Shown piece by piece: positions 17,706 to 24,646 of a stretch of 25,174 nt of DNA. Made by a program: the position numbers and the translations under genes. Within the stretch, counting starts at the first letter, position 1. Every line of letters starts with the position of its first letter. This DNA comes from a virus. The DNA is taken from IMG/VR virus record IMGVR_UViG_3300042898_000480, positions 1 through 25,174 of that record; one strand, given 5' to 3'. The notes under the pieces are model-generated. The model had not been told where the DNA came from. It made no database searches and was given only the letters and a program-made list of their open reading frames with translations.

Positions 17706-18058
17706 TTTTAGAGCACGTCCAACAATTAATTCCAAAAGAATTTAATGTCAAGGAATTTTTAGATTTGTCGGCATTGGATTTAGGCAGTAAGTTATACACG
17801 GTGTTGGCGCCTCTTAAAGAAAAAGAATTTAAAGAGTTTACTAGAATTGTATTTTATCATAGTGCTCCTTTGGTATATACTTTTAATGATTTGCCCGCAG
17901 ACTCTTTAATTCAACTACAAAAGATGCTAGTATATATAGATATACCTAATTTCTTTTGTTTGATTGTCAGCGATAAAGATATTAAAGAAGAATTAGAATA
18001 TGTTTGTAAAAAATATTGTGTTGGTGAGCATCCGATCGAATTTATATGTTTAAAATAA
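17702..18058 (+). CDS. Hypothetical protein between gp47 and gp46
   Basis: Not recognised. A 118-residue, slightly acidic, soluble-looking protein with alternating helix- and strand-forming stretches (LIPKEFNVKEFLDLSALDLG, IDIPNFFCLIVSD, IKEELEYVCKKY); no signal peptide, membrane segment or metal motif is seen. Its ATG overlaps the gp47 stop by four bases, and its last 13 bases overlap the gp46 start, so the three genes are locked into one translational unit. That context suggests a role with, or dosage tied to, the gp46/gp47 nuclease, for example as an accessory subunit. This is inference from position only. Confidence 0.8.
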   Translation: MILEHVQQLIPKEFNVKEFLDLSALDLGSKLYTVLAPLKEKEFKEFTRIVFYHSAPLVYTFNDLPADSLIQLQKMLVYIDIPNFFCLIVSDKDIKEELEYVCKKYCVGEHPIEFICLK

Positions 18059-19818
18059 AATATCTTACAGTTAAAAACTTTATGAGCGTGGGTAATAGCA
18101 CCCAGGCTGTTAACTTTGACCGTAAAGACCTTACATTGGTCTTAGGTGAAAACATTGACCTAGGTGGTGATGACACAGGTGCACGTAATGGTACAGGTAA
18201 AACTACTATCATTAACGCATTGTCATATGCTTTGTATGGTACTGCGTTAACTAACATACGTAAAGACAATCTGGTTAACAAAACCAACACCAAGGCCATG
18301 TTGGTCACTATCGAATTTGAAGTCAACGGAGTTGACTATAAGATTGAGCGTGGCCGTAAGCCTAATGTACTTAAATTCTACATAGGTGAACAGGAACAGG
18401 AAGCCAAAGACGATAATAGTCAAGGTGACAGCAGAGAAACGCAACAAGAAATTGAGCGTTTATTGGGCATGAGCCATGACATGTTCAAGCACGTGGTGGC
18501 TCTGAATACATACACAGAACCATTCCTAGCATTAAAGCCAAACGATCAGCGTGCTATAATCGAACAACTGTTGGGTATTACTTTATTGAGTGAGAAAGCC
18601 GAACTACTCAAAGAGCAGAGTAAGGCTACAAAGGACGCCATCCAACAGGAAGAAGCCAACATCAAGGCAGTGACTGATGCCAATAAGCGTATTGAAGAGC
18701 AGATCGAAGCTACACAGCGTCGTCAGATTCTTTGGTTAACTAAACGCAAGGATGATGTCGCTAAATTGCAGACAGCATTAGATGAATTACTTACATTAGA
18801 CATTGACGCAGAGATCGTCGCACACAAAGAATTATCAGCATACAATCAACGTCGTAAAGATCTAACTGATCTGGACAAAGCCATAGCACGTAGTGAGCAG
18901 GACCTAACACGTGAAGTTAAAGGCATCGCTAACTTAACAGGGGATATAGCTACTCTACGTGAACATAAATGTAATACCTGTGGACAAGATCTACATGATA
19001 GCAAACATGAAGAACTATTAGCGATCAAAGAAAGCAAACTTAAAGATGCAGAAACACAGCAAGGTGTCCATGCTGGAGATTTAGAAGCACTGATCTTAGC
19101 CAAACAAGAATTAGGTGAGCTAGGTAGTCAACCCAAGACATTCTATGACAATGAGGGTCTTGCTATCCAACATCGTAGCAGTATCGCTAGTATACAAGAA
19201 CAGATCACCAGTAAGTCAGCAGAAGAAGATCCCTACACTGAACAGATCGCAGATATGAAGGCAACTGCACTTGCTGAAATTGATTATACTAAGATGAATG
19301 AGCTTAGTCGAGTCAAAGATCATCAGGAATTCCTATACAAACTATTAACTAATAAAGATTCTTATATCCGTAAGAGAATCATTGATCAAAATCTGAGCTA
19401 CTTGAACGCCAGACTGAGCCAATATCTTGACCGTATTGGCTTACCCCATACCGTGGTGTTTATGAATGACCTAAGTGTCAACATCACTGAACTAGGACGT
19501 GAACTAGACTTTGACAACTTGTCCCGTGGTGAACGTAATAGACTTATACTTTCATTATCGTGGAGCTTCCGTGATGTTTGGGAATCATTATATCAACCAA
19601 TCAATTTATTATTCATTGACGAATTGATTGATAGTGGTATGGATGCCAGTGGTGTAGAGAATGCCATGGCTATCCTTAAGAAGATGAGCCGTGATGCACA
19701 TAAATCAATTTGGTTAGTATCGCATAGAGATGAGTTGGGTGGTCGGGTAAATAATGTACTTACTGTAGTAAAAGAAAACGGCTTTACTAGTTATAACACT
19801 GATATTGAGATTACCTAA
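18046..19818 (+). CDS. 46: Recombination endonuclease subunit gp46 (Rad50/SbcC-like ATPase)
   Basis: SMC-type ATPase partner of gp47. The N-terminal Walker A is at residues 45-54 (GARNGTGKTT). A coiled coil follows, with a zinc hook C309-x2-C312 (HKCNTCGQDL) near its middle. The C-terminal lobe has the ABC signature NLSRGERNR at 491-499, Walker B LLFIDELID with D525 and E526, and the switch histidine H560 in SHRDEL. The 590 residues are close to T4 gp46 (560). An unusual Gly/Asp-rich stretch (DLGGDDTGARNG) precedes the P-loop, as if the strand-loop were lengthened. The gene starts inside the preceding small gene, and the radical SAM gene begins 3 bp after its stop. Confidence 0.95.
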   Translation: MFKIKYLTVKNFMSVGNSTQAVNFDRKDLTLVLGENIDLGGDDTGARNGTGKTTIINALSYALYGTALTNIRKDNLVNKTNTKAMLVTIEFEVNGVDYKIERGRKPNVLKFYIGEQEQEAKDDNSQGDSRETQQEIERLLGMSHDMFKHVVALNTYTEPFLALKPNDQRAIIEQLLGITLLSEKAELLKEQSKATKDAIQQEEANIKAVTDANKRIEEQIEATQRRQILWLTKRKDDVAKLQTALDELLTLDIDAEIVAHKELSAYNQRRKDLTDLDKAIARSEQDLTREVKGIANLTGDIATLREHKCNTCGQDLHDSKHEELLAIKESKLKDAETQQGVHAGDLEALILAKQELGELGSQPKTFYDNEGLAIQHRSSIASIQEQITSKSAEEDPYTEQIADMKATALAEIDYTKMNELSRVKDHQEFLYKLLTNKDSYIRKRIIDQNLSYLNARLSQYLDRIGLPHTVVFMNDLSVNITELGRELDFDNLSRGERNRLILSLSWSFRDVWESLYQPINLLFIDELIDSGMDASGVENAMAILKKMSRDAHKSIWLVSHRDELGGRVNNVLTVVKENGFTSYNTDIEIT

Positions 19819-19821
19819 TTT

Positions 19822-21228
19822 ATGAATATTACCATCGTAGCTGTGCCATTTATAGATACAACGCAACCTATAATGGGCCCAGCATTGTTAACTGCCATAC
19901 TTAAAGAACATGGTATAAATGCAATTGGTATAGATTTAAATGTTGATATTGTAAATAAAATTGAAAATCATCCTAACAAACAAAAAATAATAGATTTTTT
20001 CTTTTCACAGTACACACATCCGGATACTATTGATGATCTTGTAGAACTTGTTAATCATTGCTCAACTAAGATATTAGACACAAACCCAGACATACTTGCG
20101 CTGAGCTTGTTGACCTATGGATGTCAGATATTTACTCGATGGTTAGTAACTGATATAAAACAAAAACGTCCCAATATTAAAATTGTGATTGGTGGCCCTG
20201 GTATTAAAAACTTTGTCACTGACAAGAATGGTGAATTTTATCAACAACTCATATCTCTTAAACTAGTTGATGACTATATATTTGGCGATGCTGAGGAATC
20301 ATTTGTTGAATACATAAAAGGCAATCTTAATTATCCTGGTATAAATTCTGATAAATGGAAACCAATTCCAGATTTAAATGTGGTTCCTTACCCTGACTAT
20401 TCTAATTATGATTTTTCTGTATACAAAGATCCAGTAATCCCACTCAGCGACAGTCGAGGTTGTATTAAAAACTGCGAGTTTTGTGATGTAATTGAGCATT
20501 GGACCAAATATCAATATCGATATTCTGATAATGTTTTTGCAGAAATGTTGTATCAAATTGAAAAACACGGCATAACTGCCTTTGCTATGCGTAATAGTTT
20601 ATCAAATGGCAATATGAAAGAATTTAAAAAGTTATTAGTGATGATTGCTGACTATAATGAGAACAAACCCAAAGAAAAACAAATCAGCTGGGAAGGATTT
20701 TTCATTGTTAGACCTCCACAATTCCACCCTGCTGATTTTTGGGAATTATTAGGACGTACTAATGCTAAAATACTGTTAGGTGTTGAAAGCGTAATCTATC
20801 ATGTACGTAAAGGCATGGACAAAACATGTGAAGATAGTGACATTGATTATCATTTAGAAATGGGTCAAAAACACAATGTCAAACTGCAACTATTAATGAT
20901 TGTGGCTTATCCTACAGAAACCTTAGCTGATTATGAATATACCAAACAATGGTTCAGAGACAGGAAACAATATGCCAACAATAGTGTAGTAGCATTGAAT
21001 TTATCATTAGCGTCAATATTACCAGGTACAGAGTTAGATCGCCGCAGTGATGATTATGGTATTAAGAAAGGTAATTTGCCTAGTATTTGGATCAATCAAA
21101 ATTTAAATATTACCCCTAAACAACGTGTAAAATATTTGCTAGAACTTCAACAGGTTTGCAAAGAGTGTGGATTTTTCTTTTATGAAAATCAAGAACAAAC
21201 AGTGGAGCATACTCGCAATGAAGAATAG
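19822..21228 (+). CDS. B12-binding-type radical SAM protein
   Basis: 468 residues with the two-domain plan of cobalamin-type radical SAM enzymes. Residues about 1-160 form a Rossmann-like B12-binding domain (ITIVAVPF, GPALLTAILKEHGINAIGID, LALSLLTYG, IVIGGPGIK). The radical SAM barrel carries C214-x3-C218-x2-C221 (RGCIKNCEFC), which binds the 4Fe-4S cluster, and later LLGVESV and PTETLADYEYT. The usual cobalamin-ligand motif DxHxxG is replaced by DLNVDI, so the lower axial His is missing. It starts 3 bp after gp46 and its last 11 bases overlap the next gene. The substrate is unknown; family members act in methylation, methylthiolation and ring formation. It may work with the PLP proteins downstream. 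Confidence 0.85.
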   Translation: MNITIVAVPFIDTTQPIMGPALLTAILKEHGINAIGIDLNVDIVNKIENHPNKQKIIDFFFSQYTHPDTIDDLVELVNHCSTKILDTNPDILALSLLTYGCQIFTRWLVTDIKQKRPNIKIVIGGPGIKNFVTDKNGEFYQQLISLKLVDDYIFGDAEESFVEYIKGNLNYPGINSDKWKPIPDLNVVPYPDYSNYDFSVYKDPVIPLSDSRGCIKNCEFCDVIEHWTKYQYRYSDNVFAEMLYQIEKHGITAFAMRNSLSNGNMKEFKKLLVMIADYNENKPKEKQISWEGFFIVRPPQFHPADFWELLGRTNAKILLGVESVIYHVRKGMDKTCEDSDIDYHLEMGQKHNVKLQLLMIVAYPTETLADYEYTKQWFRDRKQYANNSVVALNLSLASILPGTELDRRSDDYGIKKGNLPSIWINQNLNITPKQRVKYLLELQQVCKECGFFFYENQEQTVEHTRNEE

Positions 21229-21667
21229 TGCCAGATTAGATTTAACCTTAGAGTTTGGTTCTTGCAATGGCACCATGTTAGTTGATATTATTAATAATAA
21301 TGAAACTCTGTATAGTTTCCACAATGTGACTGAACAATTTATCAATGTTTCTACCCTGATAGAATTACCTAGCCAACTAAAATTTATTATTAACGGAAAA
21401 AATCCTCGATATGATACCAAGGTAGATGCTGATGGGCGTATTTTAGCTGACAAATTTGTAAAACTAGCAAATATGTCATTTGGTTATGTTCCTGTCACCG
21501 AATCAACGTTGTTTTCGATGCTCACTTATACTCCTTACGAAGACCCCACTGTCTATCATGATATATTTTGGGGATTCAACGGAGAAGTTACCATTGATTT
21601 TTCGTATAACACAGTTATCGAGTGGCATCTAAGAAATAACAATAAATTCAATTTGAAACGCAAATAA
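21218..21667 (+). CDS. Hypothetical ~150-residue protein, paralog A
   Basis: Not recognised as a named family. The start chosen is ATG 21218 (MKNSARLDLTLEF), 11 bases inside the radical SAM gene, giving 149 residues; an upstream in-frame ATG at 21167 would overlap much more and is not supported by the paralog. The protein is beta-rich by inspection. It shares a pattern with the protein at 23136-23591: LxLTxxF start, KNP-x(2-3)-DT-x-V-x3-G-x-I-x2-D-x(1-2)-F-x-L, a GY, and a final NG-x(3)-x-x-F-x(5)-x-W-x-L-x-N-N/R. No catalytic motif is visible. Overlap with the radical SAM gene suggests coupled translation and perhaps a shared task such as binding the substrate. Confidence 0.78.
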   Translation: MKNSARLDLTLEFGSCNGTMLVDIINNNETLYSFHNVTEQFINVSTLIELPSQLKFIINGKNPRYDTKVDADGRILADKFVKLANMSFGYVPVTESTLFSMLTYTPYEDPTVYHDIFWGFNGEVTIDFSYNTVIEWHLRNNNKFNLKRK

Positions 21668-21751
21668 GTTTCAAGAATGCCCGGACTTAGATAAAATTAC
21701 GCTAATTACTTTAGTCAAACCCAGTATAAGTTAATAAAAAGGAGTAATCAA
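21668..21751 (+). other. 84-bp intergenic gap before the small basic genes
   Basis: AT-rich spacer. TATAAG at 21725-21730 is the only -10-like element and lacks a convincing -35 hexamer at 16-18 bp. The AAAAAGGAG Shine-Dalgarno of the next gene lies at its end. No hairpin terminator is evident. Confidence 0.5.
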
Positions 21752-21946
21752 ATGGCAGGTCCAGCAGGTAGAGTACACCCAGGTAAGCGCAAAGCTAACC
21801 CAATGTTGACACGTAATGGTAAATCTAGACTAGGCCCATTAAACATCAAACAACTAGAAGAGTTAAAAGAAAAAACGCAACAAAAAAAGAACAAGGCAAA
21901 GATTGCTAGAGAAATTGCTAGACGTCAAGCCTTACTAATAGTATAA
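21752..21946 (+). CDS. Small basic protein (64 residues)
   Basis: A short, strongly basic protein: Gly/Pro/Arg/Lys-rich N-terminus (GRVHPGKRKANPM) followed by a Lys/Glu/Gln-rich helix (residues about 31-60) likely to be continuous alpha or coiled coil. It has a good AAAGGAG Shine-Dalgarno 7-8 nt before the ATG. The composition suggests nucleic-acid binding, but no named domain is recognised. It is followed 22 bp later by another small helical basic protein, and together they interrupt the run of cassette genes. Confidence 0.8.
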   Translation: MAGPAGRVHPGKRKANPMLTRNGKSRLGPLNIKQLEELKEKTQQKKNKAKIAREIARRQALLIV

Positions 21947-21947
21947 T
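21919..21947 (+). promoter_or_regulatory. Possible sigma70-like promoter (TAGACG-17-TATAAT)
   Basis: A perfect TATAAT at 21942-21947 overlaps the stop of the preceding gene. TAGACG, 17 bp upstream, matches TTGACA at four of six bases. The start would be near 21954, giving a 15-nt leader carrying AAAGGAAAAG before the ATG at 21969. It could give the histone-like gene its own transcript. Confidence 0.38.
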
Positions 21948-21968
21948 TTTTAAAAAGGAAAAGTAAAC

Positions 21969-22157
21969 ATGGCAATTCATAATGATATTTTAGCAGCAGT
22001 TGAACTATACGTAGCAGAATCAGAAAAATTTGAAGGTAAAGGTGTCAAGGCTTCGGCGGCACGTGCTCGTGGCGCATTAGGTGATCTGGCTAAACTAGCC
22101 AAGGCTAGACGTGCTGAGATCCAAGAGAAGAAAAACGCAATGGGTGGGGCAAAATAA
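21969..22157 (+). CDS. Small histone-like / H1-like basic protein (62 residues)
   Basis: A short Ala/Lys/Glu-rich helical protein (DILAAVELYVAESEKFEGKG, then ASAARARGALGDLAKLAKAR). From memory, near-identical short proteins in marine T4-like phages are annotated as histone-like, and the Lys/Ala composition fits DNA or protein binding in phage chromatin; function is unproven. AAAGGAAAAG precedes the start by about 8 nt. Its TAA stop at 22155-22157 lies where homology of the following PLP protein begins in the -1 frame. Confidence 0.82.
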   Translation: MAIHNDILAAVELYVAESEKFEGKGVKASAARARGALGDLAKLAKARRAEIQEKKNAMGGAK

Positions 22158-22303
22158 AACAGCTTGCCTACTTACTCTCTAGCAAAGATAAAAACTTTTT
22201 TGAAGCTAGAGATCAGGCAAAATACCTGTTTCAAGGATCTAGGGCAGTCAGAGATCCTAATACATTAGATTTCGTTAACAGCCAATTACAGTCAAATCTA
22301 TCT
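22154..22303 (+). other. In-frame upstream extension of the first PLP protein, without a canonical start
   Basis: The frame of the PLP protein stays open upstream to 22118. From about 22157 it encodes KQLAYLLSS..., EARDQAKYLFQGSRAVRDP, then LDFV. These match the N-terminus of the second PLP protein (RKLAWTLS..., EVRARSRSIFSSGNSIKDP, INFV) in order. No ATG, GTG or TTG occurs in frame before 22304. The only special point is ATA at 22154 overlapping the upstream stop as ATAA. Translation by rare initiation or a -1 slip is possible; so is an N-terminally broken gene. Confidence 0.55.
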
Positions 22304-23170
22304 GTGGTCATGAATAAAGACTACTTAAAAGAATTTGAAAATACTTTCAGTGATTGGCTGTTGGCGCACTCTAGTAATCAAATACAAGGGTTGGAACAAT
22401 ATGTTCCAGCATTTAGTACTGGTACTACCCAGGGATTTGACAGTTTTTATATCAGACACAGGAACTGTCGTTTTCGATGTTTTGTTGGTGAATATTTTTA
22501 TCATTTAAAAAATTGGCAAGCCAATGGAATTGATTGGCAGTTTATCACATCCACTGATCCTGTTATCAAAGGCGATGCGGTAGTTATTAGCATGCCGTTT
22601 TGTGATACCGGGTCACCGCACTCGCAATATAAAGAATTATTAGACCACTGTGAAAGCCTAAATATACCTGTATTAGTCGACTGTGCGTATTATGCTATCA
22701 GTGGTGATTTAAAAATAAACTTAGACTATACTTGTATTGATACTGTTTGCTTTAGTTTAAGCAAAGCATTTCCTGTAGCACAATTACGTATTGGGGTAAG
22801 ATACAGTCGACCAAATATATTTGATGGACAAAGTTTACATTCTAAAATAAATTACAATCATAACTTATCTGCTTACATAGGATTAAATGTCATGCGAGCA
22901 TTTGGCAGTGATTACATACATAAAACTTTTAAATCTAAACAACAGGAAATATGTAATACATTACCTGGGTTGACTGCCAGCAACTGTAGTATATTTGCTG
23001 TAGGCAATAAGCATTGGGACCACTACAGTCGAGCCAATTTATTAAATGAATACCAGTTGTCATTTAACCCAGAATTATTTGTTAATAGAATTTGTTTAAA
23101 TCCCGTATATGAAAATTGGGATATTTGGAAATTATATGCGTCTACATCTGACATTCAAAAATATAGTTGA
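22304..23170 (+). CDS. Fold-type-I PLP-dependent aminotransferase-like protein 1
   Basis: 288 residues from the first possible start (GTG 22304, ATG at 22310), but homology with the paralog at 23567 begins about 50 codons earlier, so a ~338-residue product is likelier. Visible aminotransferase hallmarks, numbered from 22304: STGTTQGF (phosphate-binding region), VLVDCAYY with D126 and Y129, and the Schiff-base lysine K154 in SLSKAFP, with R162 eight residues on as in aspartate aminotransferases. R262 in VNRICLN may bind the substrate carboxylate. The usual NPTG asparagine motif is replaced by PFCDTG. The start at 22304 has no Shine-Dalgarno. The next gene overlaps its 3' end. The reaction is unknown; transamination, decarboxylation or other PLP chemistry are all open. 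Confidence 0.8.
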   Translation: MVMNKDYLKEFENTFSDWLLAHSSNQIQGLEQYVPAFSTGTTQGFDSFYIRHRNCRFRCFVGEYFYHLKNWQANGIDWQFITSTDPVIKGDAVVISMPFCDTGSPHSQYKELLDHCESLNIPVLVDCAYYAISGDLKINLDYTCIDTVCFSLSKAFPVAQLRIGVRYSRPNIFDGQSLHSKINYNHNLSAYIGLNVMRAFGSDYIHKTFKSKQQEICNTLPGLTASNCSIFAVGNKHWDHYSRANLLNEYQLSFNPELFVNRICLNPVYENWDIWKLYASTSDIQKYS

Positions 23171-23591
23171 TAATCCTAAATGTAGGATTTATATCAATCA
23201 ACAGTTACTGGCAGAAGGTACTGTAGAACCGTCGTACGAATTTAATATTGATCTTGATGCTGTAGAATGTTGTCTACGCATTGATCATTGGGACAAAAAT
23301 CCGTCTGACACTATTGTAGAAAATGGTAAGATTATAAGAGATCGTAGTTTTGAATTAGAAAAAATTATCATTGACGGATATGATTTACAAGAATTAATCT
23401 GGCAAAGCAGTTTTGTTTCTTCTAACAGTGAACGCTACGAAAGTTGTTTATTTTTTGGCCCCAATGGTAGTTTTGAATTATCCTTCCATTTGCCAATATT
23501 ACATTGGATCTTATCTAATAGAAACGAATCAGGATGGGAAGAAGATTATAACCATTATCAAACAGCATGTCAACTTTTAAAACAGATATAG
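23136..23591 (+). CDS. Hypothetical ~150-residue protein, paralog B
   Basis: Not recognised as a named family; 151 residues from ATG 23136 (MRLHLTF), chosen because this matches the start of paralog A at 21218; an in-frame ATG at 23109 would lie deeper in the preceding gene. The shared pattern includes KNPSDTIVENGKIIRDRSFE against the paralog's KNPRYDTKVDADGRILADKF, and FFGPNGSFELSFHLPILHW against WGFNGEVTIDFSYNTVIEW. Compared with A it has an extra C-terminal helix (HYQTACQLLKQI). It overlaps the PLP gene upstream by 35 bases and the one downstream by 25, so all three are probably translated together. Confidence 0.78.
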   Translation: MRLHLTFKNIVDNPKCRIYINQQLLAEGTVEPSYEFNIDLDAVECCLRIDHWDKNPSDTIVENGKIIRDRSFELEKIIIDGYDLQELIWQSSFVSSNSERYESCLFFGPNGSFELSFHLPILHWILSNRNESGWEEDYNHYQTACQLLKQI

Positions 23592-24628
23592 ATCAGGTAC
23601 GCAAGTTAGCGTGGACATTATCTTTGGCTAGTGCTAAGAGTAAACTAGACGTACCTGGTGAATATATTTGGGCTTTTCCTAAAAACGTTGGCATGGATGA
23701 AGTTCGTGCTCGTAGTCGTAGTATATTCAGCAGTGGTAATAGCATTAAAGATCCCACTGTGATTAATTTTGTACAAGGATTAAATCTCAGCAGACACTTA
23801 TTAAATCCTTGGGTAGTCAATGAATTTCAAGATGCTTTTCCTACATGGGTCAAGCAAGGAACATTGTATAATTTAAAAAACTTTGACCTATTCAAGTATG
23901 TGGGATTCAGTGCTGGCACACAGGAATCTTTTTTAAATTATTATTTGGTCAACAATGCCAAACGTTTCCGTGTATTCCGTGGTGACTATTGGTGGCACAT
24001 GGATATATGGACTAAGATAGGACTAGAGTGGGCTTACATAGAAGATGACGATATCAGACCCAACGATGTATGTATATGTAGTTGTCCTTTTGCGCTATTG
24101 GGAGATGTACATCCACAGTTTAATTGGTTAATCGAAGAATGTAATCGTATAGGAGTAAAACTATTGGTAGATTTTATCTACTTACCCAATAGCATGAATT
24201 GTGTGGACTTAGATCTTAGTGCCGACTGTATTGACGAAATTACTTTTAGTTTTAGCAAGACATTTCCTGTACAGTGTGCTAAAATAGCAGTTAGAATGCG
24301 TAAAACCAAACCGCAGGATCCTATGCAGATGAGCAATGATGAAAACATCTGTAATAGATTAAGTGCTGGGCTAGGTATTGACATTATTGGTCAATTTCCT
24401 ATAGACTATCAAGCACACAAATATCGAGATAAACAATTACACTGGTGTAATAAATTAGGCCTTAAGGCAACAAAAGTTGTTCATTTTGGTCTAGGTGATG
24501 ATTATACTGACTATGGGCGCAGTGATACTGCTGCCTGGTGTAGTCCATTCAATGAACAACAGAATAGATACAATTTAGGTATGTTGTATGAAAACGAAAA
24601 TTTATTAAAAAAGTTACGACTCTATTAA
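23567..24628 (+). CDS. Fold-type-I PLP-dependent aminotransferase-like protein 2
   Basis: 353 residues, paralogous to the protein at 22304 along its length (GFSAGTQESF, FRVFRGDYWWHMDIWTKIGL, CPFALLGDVHPQF). Key positions: D202 and Y205 in LLVDFIYL (PLP ring contacts) and the Schiff-base lysine K231 in FSFSKTFP. Eight residues later the arginine that normally grips the PLP phosphate is lysine (K239), and the following Gly is Ala, so the cofactor pocket differs from paralog 1. The NPTG motif is again absent. The NRYNLGMLYEN segment near the C-terminus parallels NRICLNPVYEN in paralog 1, keeping a possible substrate-binding Arg. The start overlaps the preceding gene by 25 bases. A heterodimer of the two paralogs is plausible since this fold is usually dimeric. 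Confidence 0.85.
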   Translation: MSTFKTDIDQVRKLAWTLSLASAKSKLDVPGEYIWAFPKNVGMDEVRARSRSIFSSGNSIKDPTVINFVQGLNLSRHLLNPWVVNEFQDAFPTWVKQGTLYNLKNFDLFKYVGFSAGTQESFLNYYLVNNAKRFRVFRGDYWWHMDIWTKIGLEWAYIEDDDIRPNDVCICSCPFALLGDVHPQFNWLIEECNRIGVKLLVDFIYLPNSMNCVDLDLSADCIDEITFSFSKTFPVQCAKIAVRMRKTKPQDPMQMSNDENICNRLSAGLGIDIIGQFPIDYQAHKYRDKQLHWCNKLGLKATKVVHFGLGDDYTDYGRSDTAAWCSPFNEQQNRYNLGMLYENENLLKKLRLY

Positions 24629-24646
24629 TCAAGGATAATTAAGTAT

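Noticed and set aside
21167-21217. Longer N-terminus for small paralog A
   Set aside because: It would overlap the radical SAM gene by 62 bases, and the paralog aligns from MKNSARLDL, so ATG 21218 is preferred.
21725-21730. TATAAG as a promoter of the 64-residue basic gene
   Set aside because: No acceptable -35 element at 16-18 bp, and TATAAGTT is a poor late-box match.
23109-23135. Longer N-terminus for small paralog B
   Set aside because: The extra residues do not align with paralog A; MRLHLTF at 23136 matches its start.
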